Below are positions 34,501-49,400 of a stretch of DNA of 64,000 nt, piece after piece. The notes beneath the pieces were generated by a model. It made no database searches. It was not told where the DNA came from and was given only the letters and a program-made list of their open reading frames with translations. This DNA is from Icerya purchasi (lineage: Eukaryota > Arthropoda > Insecta > Hemiptera > Monophlebidae): NCBI GenBank assembly GCA_039619475.1, contig CM077115.1:101430393-101494392 (forward strand), given 5' to 3'. Every line of letters begins with the position of its first letter. The stretch's first letter is position 1. Both the position numbers and the translations under genes were made by a program.

Positions 34501-35725
34501 GTATATTATCCTTGTACGCATGATATAATTTCCATTCTAAATTTTAATAACGCAATTCTATATTCTTAATTGTTTTTTTTTACATGAAGCTGAAAAGTTC
34601 CTGGAATCAATTGAATGCAACAAACATTATGCTTTATTACTGCTATATGCTATTGATAAACCTACCTTAGAACCTACCATTCGGACTACCGCCGCTATTA
34701 CATTTAAAAATTTCATTAAACGTAATTGGTCCACCGTAAGTAGAATTGTTTAGCAACCACACATTTTTTTATTTATATAAATTTACAGTTATTTCTGAAA
34801 GTAAATATAATCTATTTAAATTCTAAAAACTACCTATTTTAATTAAGGACGAAGACAGTGGCACTAGTAAAATTGACGATGAAGATAGGTTAGCTGTGAA
34901 AAATTTGATATTAAAAATTATGATAAATTGTCCGGAAAGTACTAGGAAACAGTTGAGTACTGCGATCTCCATTATCGGCAAGTACGATTTTCCTGATAAA
35001 TGGCCAAATTTGCTTAATGAGATAATCGATAAATTTCAAACACGTAAGTTAATTTAAATTCTTTATTTACTCATGTTATAAAATAATTTAATATATTAAT
35101 AATTTCGTCGGCTTCTATTTTTTTTTTTTTGTTTAGCTGCATAAGATAATATAAAAAAAAAAAAAATTTCAAGCCTACATGTATCAACTGGCAATAGAAA
35201 GAAATTCCAAAAAAATATTAAAATTTCCAGCGAAATATTTTTCTACAGAATATCTGATTATGTTTTAAGTTGTTTTGTTTTTTTTTTGGTTATGATCGTT
35301 AAAGGCGATATACGGTTTCTGATTTTTCGATAGAATCTGACCAAATCGGAAAATGTCTGAAGTAGTCTAGCCTGTGATTTAATTAAATATATTCTGAATT
35401 TTAGTAGCTGCGTATAGTTTATTTTACCGGTATTAGATATTGAATTATTATTTAGTTATTTTTATTAGCAGGATATTAATCTTATTCTACTCGCTGTTTT
35501 TAAATAAATTCCGTTTACTATTATAGCATATATACCAACAAATTACAAATGTTCGACGAAATTTGATTATTCCATAAAAGTACGGAAAATGTGCATAAGA
35601 TTTTCATGTATTCGAAATAGTACGATATCTGTCGTAATAAACTATAATTGAATGATTGAAAAAGATTATTAATGTGATTTGTTGGACATATTTGCTGCGT
35701 TTGTCACTATTTACCTAGCTCCGGC

Positions 35726-35762
<37 letters not shown>

Positions 35763-38700
35763 ATACACACACTAATCAGTCTTATTATATTTTAGTGAAT
35801 TTTACTGTCATAAATGGAATATTATGTACGGCACATATGCTATTTAAGAAATACAGATACGAATGTAAATCTCAGAAATTGTGGACTGAAATTAAATTTG
35901 TGTTAGATACGCTAACGAAACCGTTAACAGCTTTACTAGAAGTATGTAATAGTATTTATATATTCAGTAATTTATACTTTTACTTGTATATTGTAACCCA
36001 GTATTTTACCGGTTAAATATTTCATATTTTCTAAGATATGAAACAAGCAATATTTGCACTTCGCTCCTAAATGTATCAACAAAACGATTAAGCTGCTCTT
36101 TCTATATATTCGGGTAGCTTAAATATTAATTTATTGTTCCTTTGTACAATATTAAATTAATTAAAATTATGGAAGTCGTTAAAATTAATAATTACAATTT
36201 TTCCCAGTTATAAATTTTGTCTTAATTATGATGTCTATTGCAGTTCCAACATTCACTAGTTTAAATTAATGTAGATACGATCGAAACAGTTATGGTATTA
36301 GATTTTTATCAATATACCGAAAACAGAGCTGTCTACACCTTAGTTAAAATACAGATTACATTATCTTTCTCTTTTACTGGATTCAAAAAAAAATGTATGT
36401 TTGTCACATATGTTGTATATGTGTGTATAAGAGAGAAAATACAAGTGTAACTTGTGGTCATGTAAGCCGATTTTAATGATTCTTTGTTTATTACAAAGTG
36501 AGTCGGCCGGTGCCCCGTATAAGAATCGGTGGGCACGAAATGAGTAATCGAATAATTTGAAAAGAAAAAAGGTCTCTCCAAAGAAATGTTTTTCATTATT
36601 TTTATTAATATAACAAATGCGATTGACTATAAACATTATCAGTATTATTTACCATGAGAACGTAAATTCCTTTTATGTTTACTCGCGCTTAACTTTTTGG
36701 CGCAGATACTGATCGGAATGAACCTTTTAGAAAATATGTCAGTCAATGGTGGTCCAATCGCAGCTCTTCAATAGAAGCTTTCTCTTTTCTTTCTCACGGG
36801 TGCAATGATTTGATGGAAATGAGAATATTTCAGTAAGGAATATTTAATTGTCATAATTTTAACATTTCTTTAAAAGCATTTCCGCCATGTGGCTTTTCTA
36901 AAATATAAAAGGATCCAAATCAAAAAGAAGTACAACATAAACTTGCCTTTTAACAAAATTATTTTTTGCAGCTCTATTTAAAGTAATATGAACATCCAAC
37001 TGAGAATAACATCTTCCACTCTACGTCGCTGTAGCCTTTGGTTGCTTGAAAAGTTTCGTTACACATACAGCTACTATTGAACCCTTTTTCTTTTCTATAT
37101 TGCGTTGGTCTTGACAACAGCGGACTATTACCCATCAAAAAGGAAAATTAAGTCACTAAGGGAGTTATTCGGAGTAGGAGATGGCCAGAACTACTAAAAA
37201 GAAATAACAGAAGAGTCAAAAGAAGTGTCGATATTAGCAGTCCGAAAGTAAATAAACATACGGAAGAGCATCATATCACTAAATCATACGGTTTCGGACG
37301 TTTAAGCCGTCCGATACCCTAAAAGTAGTCAAGGAGTTGAATGACTTCTGCATTGAAATTCTTCTCCGAGCTTTTTTCATATTTGTAGACGAACCTGATA
37401 ATTTCATCGATAACCACTGAAACCTTTATATTTCGATGTATGTCATCGTTACGCTAAGCGGTATGCAGCAGTGATCGTGCGAAGTTGCTTTGACGCCTTT
37501 GCATACAATCTATATTAACACAACCTCGCAAATGCATTTCACGGATCCATACAGGTTAACGAAGGTTATATACGAAAGTCATTTGTTTTCAATGGATAAC
37601 GTTGAGTTTCTTCCTAACAGCCGATAAGGATTTCTCATTTTTGCGTTTATTTCCAAACATTTTTGTCAGATGTGCTGCTTCCAATTTAAACGCGAATCAA
37701 GGTGCCTAGTACCTGACTAAACATTTTTGTTGGATTATCTGTTGATTTAGTATTATTAGAATGTTCTCAGTTTTCCGTAGAGTGAAGTTTACGTGCACTA
37801 ACTTTTCGTTATTGATTTTTATTTTCCATCGTTTCTTCCGAGCACTTAATTCGTTTATCGTTGGTTGTGAGCGTTTGGCAGTATTCTGCTTTACCTTACT
37901 TGTAGCCAGAATTCACTCATCAGCAAACATAACTAACAAGTTTATCGAGCCGTTTAACGTGCTTCTAAATTTTACCCAGGTATTGTTTTTATTTGTAAGG
38001 GTTAACCTTTTTTACTTTGTTGTAACGGGCGAACTTAGTGTATGCAACACTGAAGTATAATCCGATGTCAGATCTGTGAGCCCTTCAACTTCCATGTCGC
38101 TGAAGAATATTCCTTTTACTGCAAAGAAGTTAAGTTAATTTGGAGCCTTATTTGTATCGATTTTAATAGAGCTTGATCTTTGGAAGTAATTAGTTTCGAT
38201 CCACATTGTGTATGTTTGGAATTTCAATCACCTCCAACTATAAATCGGTTACTCGGTGAAAAGGAAATAGTCCATAATCTTGTCTTCATCCACCCTAGAT
38301 CCAGGCGACGATGTATTGCCGAAACAGAAAAATTACTCTATTGTCATCGTTAATTCCAATGCTTACTACCTGAATATATTCTTGTAGATATTTTTCGGCT
38401 GTAAAATGCTTTATTGAATCTTTAATTATTACTGCTGCTACTTTTTTAGCTTTATGACGGGTGTTCAATAGTGTAAATACTGTATCATTTAATTTTAGTA
38501 TCCGACCATGGTAAAAAATTCTCCTTAGAAAGTAGGGCTATATCTATTTTCTCCTCGAGCAGAAGATATACGGTTCACTTTTGTACTGGATTAGCTTGTT
38601 GGCATTCCATATTAGATAGTAACAAAATTATTGATTGGTGTTTCCTATTGTCACTCAAAAATGTTTAAATTAAAAATTGTGAAATAAAATGGTTAAAATA

Positions 38701-41700
38701 AAACACCCATTTGAAATTTTTTCCAAAAATGGAAAAGAAAAATGTACTAAAAAGTAAAACAATTATTTGGTGAAAGATAATACATTTCAAATGTACTTAA
38801 AAGAGATACTATAATTATTCTTATACAATATTAACTTTTTAAAGTGGGCATCAAATTGAACAATAATTAAAATCTGCATTCAATATTTCTGTTTTCAAGA
38901 AAACAAGTGATTTGTTATACTGACATATTTAGGTTTTTAATTATTGTTGCAGTTATTTGAATTTGTGTTGACCCTAAAAAATTAATACTGTGTAAGAGTA
39001 GTTATAATATCGATACGTATATTATTTTTTAGGTTTTAAGAAATTCGTTTATTTTTATCGTGTAATATGTACATTTATGGACTTCTGAACTCCTCATTTA
39101 AAATTTCGGATAGAAGTGTAATATATCCATGCGTTCAAATTTTGTGGTTAACTAAAATATAAATTTATTTCTTAAATATTTACAGATTGAAAAAACAAAA
39201 ATAATATGTATTTTAAGATATAGTACGACAGTTACCTAAAGCAATAAAGAAAAAGCTTCAAAATAACCGACGTTTACATTATAGAAGAAATTAATTTTGG
39301 GCAAAAAAAAACAAAAATCTTTTTTTTTTTTTTTTAAATAAATAGTAAATTTTTAAAGAATATTTTCAAAGCAAAATATAAAAAAATTATTCAGTTCCAT
39401 TATTGAAAATGTTTAAAAAAATTAAACGAACGATTTATACTACTGTAAAAATGCACCTTGATATATTATAGTTTACCGTTATTTCCATTAAATAGAAAAG
39501 CCCTGTAATCATGATAGGTTACAGCGATTATAACAAAATAAAATAGATACATGATAACGGTTACAACAGGTATACAAAAGTAGCTGTAACAGATCATCAA
39601 AATAAAAATGTAAACTTTTAACCAAAACTACATGTACTAAACGTCGGAACATTTAAACATATTGTACTTTATATGTATGTTTTAAAAGATAATATTGTCA
39701 TTTAAAATGTAATCTGTGTTTATAAATTCAAATATAATCTGTATTCGTGTAATTATTATGTTTTCAGGCTGCCATGAAATTAATTGATGAAGAAAAAGAT
39801 GCTAATAATTTATTTATAGTATATAATTCGTTGCTGTTAATATGTAAAATATTTTATTCTCTTAATTGCCAGGTAAAAACTTCTTTTATAGTTATTTATT
39901 TTTTTATATAAAATTAAAAAGAATATTTTTAATTTATGCCGTATAACATAAATACTAACTGACTGGCGGAAGAAAAAAAAAAATCAAAAATATAAATTTG
40001 CAAATTATCAAAAGTAATTTGTTTATCGTTAAAATTAATTATTTTTAGATGTATTAATTAATCGGTTGAAGTATGTATTTAAATGTTCTTTTTATACAGG
40101 ATCTTCCAGAATTTTTCGAAGATAATATGGTTTTATGGATGGGCCATTTTCATACATTATTGTCAAAAAATGTGCCACTTTTTAGTGACCCGAATGTAAG
40201 CTTAAAATTGATTACGATTATTTGTTATATAGGTACTAAAATTATTATCTTTCATTAAGAAAAGGTCGTAAACAATTATACAAAAATCAGATTTTAATAT
40301 ATACATTTATGTCCTGTTTTCGATTTCGTTAATTAAACAAAAATAATTTAGTTCAATTTAAGAATTTAAAACACGCTACTATTTTCGAGAGTAACTTTCC
40401 GATTTTGCGTGGTAAGGAAATATAATAGTATATAGACCTCTCTTTTAATCGAAATGAAATTTACAAAATACCTTACTTTTATCCAATCTTTTTTGCTCCG
40501 TTTTAGACATGAGCGTGTTTTCTTTTTTCTCCATTAATATTACCAGTTGAATAAAAATATAAATAATCACGTATTTTCTGTTATTTTAATATACAATGGC
40601 TGCAGTAATTATTTCAAAAAATTTAAAGAATTGTATAAATGTACTTCGATCACTAATAGTGTTAAATTTTGCATAACATTTTTCGGTTTTATGCTATTGC
40701 TATATTATAATTTAAACTAAAAATTCATTTGCAGTGTTATGATGAAGTTAGTGTCATAGAAAAGATAAAGTCGCAAATATGCAAGAACATTGAAATGTAC
40801 GCTCATATGTACGAGGAAGAATTTAGTCCAATTCTGCCCAACTTTGTTACAGATGTGTGGAATTTGTTAACTTCATTAAATTCCGCAGAAAAATACGATA
40901 AGGTACGTTAGTTAATTTTAATTTTTTATACTTGCTTACTTTTTAATAAATATCGAAAGAAACTTCGTTTATAACTTTATGCAATTTATTTTTTTCGATA
41001 GTAATTACATTATACGATTAACTAGTTTTAACGAGAGTGCAATAAGTTGCTATATCAATGATTATTGTTTCTGTTTCAGTTGGTTAGCAATGCATTGCAA
41101 TTTTTGGCAACAGTGGCGGAAAGACAGAAATATAAGGAACTTTTCGCTGATCCCGCATTATTAAATGGAATTTGTGAAAAAGTTATAATTCCAAACATCG
41201 AATTTAGAGGTTTGTATGTTTCCCTAATTGTAAATGAATTTAAAAATACGTTTGCGATATTGCAAACAAAAATTAAAAGTACCTTTACATTTATTTCATA
41301 TAATAAACATTTAAAATGAAGATTAAAAATAATATTCTTAGCATTTCTTGATAATGGCGTATAAAATATCCTAATCAAACTTATGACTGAAGAAATCTCT
41401 TAATCTAGCATTGCAAGGATCCGGCAAACATTCTAACGGACAAATTTGTCAGTGAAGGTAATGAAATCAAAGGGTCGATAAAAATTAAATACTGAATTCT
41501 AATAAATGTAGCTAATGGATGCCGATCAAAAATGTTTATGGTAAAAGTTGTTGAGAATTATGTCGATAGTTTGGTATGAACTAGTTTATGCTTAACATTT
41601 CATTGAGATGATTCTCTATTAAAAACCATTTGAACAAATGTAACAACATGTAAAAAATTAATTGTTGAATCGGGAAAAAATGGCAAATTAATTTAAGAAG

Positions 41701-43403
41701 TCTGTTTAACGGAAACTCAACAATGAACATAAAAGTATTCTCAGTCTATTATACCACGAAGGCATTTAGTGGCATCAAAAACGACATCAATATAAAACAT
41801 CATGAGCTGCTTTTCTTCACTTCTCGCAGCATCTCGCCATCCTTGTAGTCATTTTCAATGTAAGCTCGGTTCTTTGTAGGCCGAGAATGACGTCGTTTGC
41901 TAAACTGATCGCACAACCCGTACGTTTCACTATTCCTGTCTTTCATGATGTGCTCTGGAAAAGTGATTCAAGTGGTTTTCCGTTTGCCTACTTGATCGCA
42001 GTGCCGTGACTGTACTGTAGTTATCTATACAGCGCTCCTCGTGGTTATTCAATAAGCGACCACACCAGAAACTTGTTCATTGCTGCGTTCACTGTTGAGC
42101 CTGCTGCCGCACAACAGTTGAATTTTCTATTATGGTTTAACTTTCTTAGCCTTGGGCAGCGACTGAAGCTTATTTATATAGACAGCTTCAGCTAGCCAAT
42201 GGTTAATAGACAATCGAGGAGTTTAGAGTTTTATAGGCAGTTTCCAACCTACCCCTCTATAACCTCGTGCCTATAATCCTGTAATTAGTGGAATCATCTG
42301 CCTAATGCTATCCTCCAGTAGCGGCTCTTGATTCACGACCGCTTATTGGTTATTCGCGGCTAACCTGCACATCTGCAGGCCATTTCACTATCCACCACTT
42401 GTGGACGTGCACCTTCTCGGTTAGAGTTCCGGGTCCAGAAAGGAGGTACATCATACCCCTCTGCGGAGAACGTAAGTATAACTTACAAATAACTTGGATC
42501 TTTGCCGTCTTTATAGCTTGAATTAACGATTTTATTGTTGAGAAAGTACCAAAAAAAAAAAAAAAAAAAAAAACCTTTCCAGTGCATGGTTTATACATTT
42601 ATTGAATTGTTAAGTATGTTAAGCTAATACTAATACTAAACACAACTTGATCTTAATTGCGAAAAAATGTTTTAATGTTTCGAAATGGTGCAAAAATAAA
42701 CTGACAATAGATAGGATCAAAAGCACGAATAATTCAGCGGATCCTTATATAATTTGATTGTTCCATTAAAGTTTTGTACTAAGCAATAATACCATTTTAA
42801 GAAATATTATATACTGTAAAATTTAAAATAATTTAATATAGACTTGTTTATTGAATTTATTAAATTTATTTTGTTTTTATTTTATTTATTTTTTTCTAGA
42901 ATCCGATTTGGAGTTATTTGTAGATAATCCAGAAGAATATATTCGTCGCGATATAGAAGGTTCTGATGTGCGTACCCGAAGAAGTGCAGCTTGTGATTTA
43001 ATTAAAGTACTGTCACGTTATTTCCAGGAGAAAATTACGCAACTGTTTGGTCCATATATTCAGGTATGTGTGATTAATTTAAAACAAAAAAAAAAAAAAA
43101 AAAGGCCCCTTTCAAACAATTGCAAACAATTTTCTTGTGTTTTTAGAAACAGAAAACGATTCTGTTTTTATCCGTTGCAAACATAAGAGTATATTGTTTT
43201 TCAGAAGATATTTTATTTATAAAATTAAGAAACTTTTTTTTATGATTATATTAGTGCACAATATTTAAATTGTATGTTTGTATGTGTAGGCAAATATAAT
43301 GCATTTATAAAGTTTTAGGACAATTGTTATAAAATAATAACCTACTGGTACCTTTCTCAATTTATTACAATGTGTTAATTATTCTATGTTCGATTAAAGT
43401 TGG

Positions 43404-43434
<31 letters not shown>

Positions 43435-46400
43435 GCTATAGCTTTTAAAATAGAAGTGTCACCATTCAATTTTGTTATAAAACAGTAAAACTATAGTGAA
43501 AACATTTATTGTAGTGATAGAAATTATGTTATTATTTAGATAAAAATTAAATGCTTATATACTATATGTTCGGGCCGGAAAATGATCGTCTCCCATTTCG
43601 CTTAACACACGGTACAAAATCAAAAAGAACTTGTGAACACTTCACGGAATTTTATAAATTTAGTTAACAGCACTGGTCCGCGTTTTATGCAATATCCTAA
43701 TTAATAACTGAAAATTTAGTATTTTTAGTATGATTCGTCTTAATGTCAAACTGTAAATGTGCAACCAGACTAAAAATAACCGAGATAAAATGAAAGTACA
43801 TAATTTTAGAGAATGGTTTCTGCTTCATGAAAATGAATCATTGCGTTTGTAGTTGCTAACCTCAGTTCTTAAATCGGAAATTCATCACCATAATTAATCA
43901 TTCGCTCCGGCCGATATATTCTATTCCCGAAACAAAAACTATTTTGTCCCTCGTTTCGTAGTAAAAATAAATAAAATAAATATGATGACTATATTTTAAA
44001 AATTGCAACAACAATAAAGTATAAAAAATAAAACAATATATTCCAGACTTAAAATAATAATCTTTATTATTTTTACTGAAAACAATCAAATTCTGTAACA
44101 TTTAAATTTCACATTAGGAAATGCTATCAGCTTACGCGAAGAATCCCGCAAATTGGAAAAGCAAAAACGCCGCATTGTACCTGGTGATATCGTTGACTGC
44201 GCAAGGGCAAACTCAAATATATGGTGTAACCCAAACTAATTCTTTCGTAAATCTAGAAGAATTTACTCAGAATTACGTTATACCGGAGCTACAAAAACCT
44301 GACGGTAATTACAAACTGAATTTATATTCTAAAGAATCGAGATAATTACAGTTCGGCATATTCGTTACTCTTTTTGTTTCCGAAACATATAAAAGTTAAA
44401 ACATTGATTTTCTCCGTTAATGACTCGATTCTTCTTCTTTCGGTGCATATCCGTTAACGAATGTTCGCAATCAAATTAGCTATTATGCTTCCATTACTGC
44501 TCTGAAGAAGAGTTCTGCAATTGTTGTAATAATTCGATTAAGGTGTGTAAATGGATAATACTAGATATTCTCGAAATTAAAAATTATACGAAGCGTGTAA
44601 TTTAAACTGATGAATAACGTAAAAGCTTACGCGGTTAATAAGTATGACTTTTGAAACGTAATAAATGAAGAGATATTTTTGATTAGTGGAACTACGATTT
44701 AAAAGTTATTTTATTTTGTAATTAAGAATTTTTAATTCTCATTGTATGGCATACATATTAACGCGTCGGAAAAACCTTAAAGCCATTTAGTAGAGTAAAA
44801 TACAATTTTTTTAAAAGATTTTTTAATTTGAAACTTTTCTAATGTTATCGTTAAAATTATCAGTAGATTTTGAATGAGTATAATCTTAACTCCTTTTTTT
44901 CTTCTTATCGAATCATCGGCTAACAAAAAAAAATTTTATCAGTTTTTTTTTATTGGATTTCAAATTTGGAAAATTCGGTATTATTAATATATTCGTTTCT
45001 CGCGTATATTTTTTTATTTTTATCTTCTATTAAAATTTTTGCTGTTGTAATTTTGGTTTTTCTCGGTAACTTCGAAATTTTCATGATTTCTTCTTTAATA
45101 AAGTACTCTCCTGATACTTCAAACGTTAATCGAAAACCTTTTCCAATCCATGGAACAAAAATTTCTAAATCTTGTTCAGATATAACCTTATAGAGCACCT
45201 TCCAAATGTTGTTCCTTTGTACCCTGTTTTAAGGTTTATTTTTCGATAACTTACTCGCAGTTAATCTCCGTATCAGATTATTTTTACACTAAATTATATA
45301 ATTTGTTTTACATCATACTTGGTATTTGTTGAAAAACGTAATATGAATAATTAATGTTAATTTTTTGCTTTTGTTAAAGTAAACGAAGTTCCGGTTGTAA
45401 AAGCTGATTGTATAAAATACATGATGAGTTTTCGAAGTGTGTTACCAAAAAATTTAATTGTTAATTCGTTTCCTTTGATTGTAAAATTTTTGGATTCCGA
45501 AAGCGTCGTTGTCCATACATTTGCTTCTTCCGCCATCGATAAAATACTGCGAATAAGTGATCAAAACGGTTTATAGTAAGTACCGAAAACTCTAATTTTA
45601 TAATTATTTTTATAATTTCAAGTATAATAATAATCTGTTGTTTGATAATAAAAATCTTTAAAAATAAATAATCGCTTATAGCCACTTGGTGAGCAAAGGC
45701 AACCCACACTACATATACGATTCACGCGGATATTGATGTACAAAAATATACCCACTTCAATAACTTTTATAAAACGATGGAAAGCGATTACAATTTCGAA
45801 TGTAGTTTTACAAACACATTCGTACTGCATGCATAATATTATCTTTTAACCACGCCTATATCCGTACCACAGGGACGTACGAATAGGCAGTTAGAACACT
45901 TGAGATCGAGCATTGCGACTAATAAAATATTTTTTTTTTTATTTACAATTTTATTTTCGCATTTGAATATTTACAATCTAAAATAATTTTGGCTTAATTA
46001 ATCATTAGGTGAATAATCGATTATACTTTGCGACTTTATCTTAAATCACAAGTTCTGCATAAAGTTCTAAAGATAATGGAATTGCAAGGAAAATTAATTA
46101 ATGTAAAACCCTATATAAAACTTACGATATAGGATGGACATCATTTTGAAGAGGATCGTGTGTTCGTAGTTCGTCGGTGCTTATTCCCGTTTGGAAGACA
46201 GACTCTCCTTTCGTATGTTTACTTAAGATTAAATTTTTTTGCGAACCACATGTAAAGCCTAACAGATAGTATTATCGATGTATACGTTACAAACACATAT
46301 TAGCCGGTGTAAAAATTTGTTAACTGATTACAGTGAGTTCTTTTGCATTTCACAAAACATATCATCCTCTAGCAATAGCACCATTTCTACTTTTAAACTT

Positions 46401-49400
46401 AAACCAGTATTTAAATATAATAATCTGTACCCACGTGAAACAAATATTAATACAAATAAATCGGGTCTACTCGATTTAGATCAACTCATAGGGACGAGAA
46501 AGAGCAAAAAGATCGATTTCTTTTCTTTCATCCGATAAAGAAGAATCTAATCAAAGAAGAGTATATCTTAAAAACCTAATAATAATAGGGAAAAAAGAAA
46601 GAAAACTAAATATATTTGTCGTAATGGAACAGCTTGGGACTGGTAGCGTACCTAAAAATCTCGCTAAATTAATGTGTACCTTATTTTTGGGCAACCAATT
46701 ATATTTTGTGAACCATGCCACAAGCGCGACTGGAAGTAGGAAGACATTTAATGTATTAAATCCAGAAAAAAAAGGAATTAAATGAGAAGATGAAGAGCCT
46801 AATTTAACTGTATATCGTTTTTTTTCTTTTTTTTTTTTTTCTTATAAAATTATAAAATATGTATTGATATAATTATTACACTTGAATAATTATTTTATTC
46901 TTTGATTAGTGTACTATAAAAAACTATATTACGAAATATTTGGAAATTATATGATTTTTGCTTTATTGCTATTGTTTTCTTAGTCGATGAAAAAATTTAA
47001 AAACTCTGGATAACCAGAAAAAGTTAGGAAATTTTATTTTGAGAAAAAAATGGTCGTCCTCTATATTGCGACTGAAAATGTTAGCTGGGAAACACTAAAA
47101 AAAAAAAAAAAATAGTAAGAAGTAGAAAACGGATAAACGAGGCAAGAAAGAAGATAGTTCTGTGAGTACACCAGTCAAGGGTTTACGAAGTAAACTGGCG
47201 AAGTCATTGCCTCGTCTAATTTGCAGTCATGGACACGATTATTATTGATTCCGGAAGGCACATAAATTAATATATCTTTATTTCTATTGTTACGTGAATA
47301 TTTATTTTAATTTTAATTGTGATTACCTTCGTACGTATTTGTTATTCACAGTATAAAAGGACAAGATTTATCTCCGTTGCTTGAGAGTCTGATTAGTAAA
47401 TTATTCGGAATTCTATCGAAACCATCTTCGCAAGAAAACGAATACACGATAAGAGGTATGTAGTATATATAACATTTTTATTATTGTTATTGTTATATCG
47501 TTACTGTGAAAGGAACTTTAAAAAGTTTATTATCGAAAATGTGGAAAAAGAAACTCCTTTACACCGCTGATCGCTAGTAAAATAATCATTACTTCTGTAA
47601 TTTCATTGAAAACAATGACGTAAATTAATGTATGGTTTTGTACGAAATGTTTTTGACCTAATTAGCAGCTAATATATGTAATTTCGGCTTTTAAGTATTG
47701 GAGAAGCTAATGAATTTTTAGCACTAAAGAATTAGCTAATTATTATGATCAGTGCAAAGATGTATATCTTTATTTTATTGACTGTAAAACAACAGTATTA
47801 AACACAATAAGTAATGGACATTTTAGAGAAAATAAATCTAGACGAAAAAGATGTAAGAAAATACGTAATTTATACTAGTTTCAATTGGTATATGTGAAAG
47901 TAAATAATAATACATTTAAAGAGCAATCCACAGTAAAAGAGGAGTACATGAGGGCTACGTTCTATCTTCTACGATCTTTAATTCGTAAGTGAAAAATGTC
48001 TTTTCAGGAGCTGTAAATGATGCGCAGTGTATAATTAAATTTAATGATCAACAAATAACGTTTATTACTCCAGCGATTCAGTAATTGTGGTGAATAGCTA
48101 GAAATATTTGATTAATATCAAAGGCAAACTAGACGGACTTAAAATCAATAGTAATAAAACTAAAGCAATGGTTATTAGCAAAAATAGTGTATGTTCATTC
48201 AAATTAATAGTAAAAATATAAAAATATTCAAACAGTTAGATACTTGGATCACTTATAAACCAACGGTACGACTCAAATACGGAATTAAAGGAAAAAACTG
48301 AACAGATGAAGCGATACTTTACGAAATACGGGAAGCTTCTGCGGAGCATAAATTTGTCATTTAAAACCAGATATAAGATGGTTAAATGTTACCTATGGCT
48401 CAAGCTTTTATATAGTATTGAAACATGGGCATTAAAAGCCGGATCTGTAAAAATACTGGAGGTGTTTGAGGTATGGATCCTACCTCCTACGCCGAGAATT
48501 TCTTGAACGGTAAAAATGAAAAATGTAACTATTTTAGAACAGACAACATTGAATGTTCACTTTTCTCAAATGTCAAAAGCCGTAAACTCTATTACTTCTA
48601 CCATATTATAAAAGGAGAAAGGTAGGATTTCCTACGTTTGATTCCGCAAGGAAAAATTCAGGGAAGGCGAAAAGTTGTTCGAAGACCGGTTTAGCGGATA
48701 AATAATATAAAAAATTGAACGAACTTTTAAACTATGAAGGAGCTGTGTAAAGCAGCTTAATCACACACGTTTAGTTTAATCAAGTGCACCAATAATTCGC
48801 CAAAGCTCTATAAGAATACAGTCATTAAAATATATAAACATATAAATTCTTAAATTTTGTTTTGTTTAATGTTAATGTTGCACTTTCCTTATTTTTAAAT
48901 AAATAAGATTAGATAAAAATTAATACACGTTTGTATTCTTATTTTTCAGCTTTAATGAGAACTTTATTCGTTGCCCAGGAAACTGCAATACCCTTTTTAC
49001 CAAACGTACTACCCCAGCTGATAAACATTTTAGGTGTAGTGGCCAAAAACCCGAAGAAACCAAATTTCAATCATTTCTTGTTCGAAACTTTAGCTTTATC
49101 TATAAAGTAAGATTTTAATTTCTTTTATTTTCCTAAACTTATCTAAATTATTTTTCTCGTTTATTTTTTTGTATAATCGTTTGTCGGTGACTGAATCGGA
49201 AGGCCCCAACGGCATTTGCTGGGGACACTTGTTTCCTAGATAGTAGTTATCACGCCGTTCGTTCAAAGTAGTAAGGGACTTCGAGCGGTGTTGACGAAGA
49301 CCGTCGTCAGATAAGTTAAGGCATCCTTTTTCTGCCTGTTACCAGTGGTGTGAAGTAGAGATGGGTAAAGTTCAAAATATTTTGGAATGTCAGTTTTACG

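Noticed and set aside
35729..35758. Run of 30 T read as a retroelement poly(A) tail
   Set aside because: It sits where the exon 4 pyrimidine tract is needed and no element sequence adjoins it, so a splice or slippage origin is as likely.
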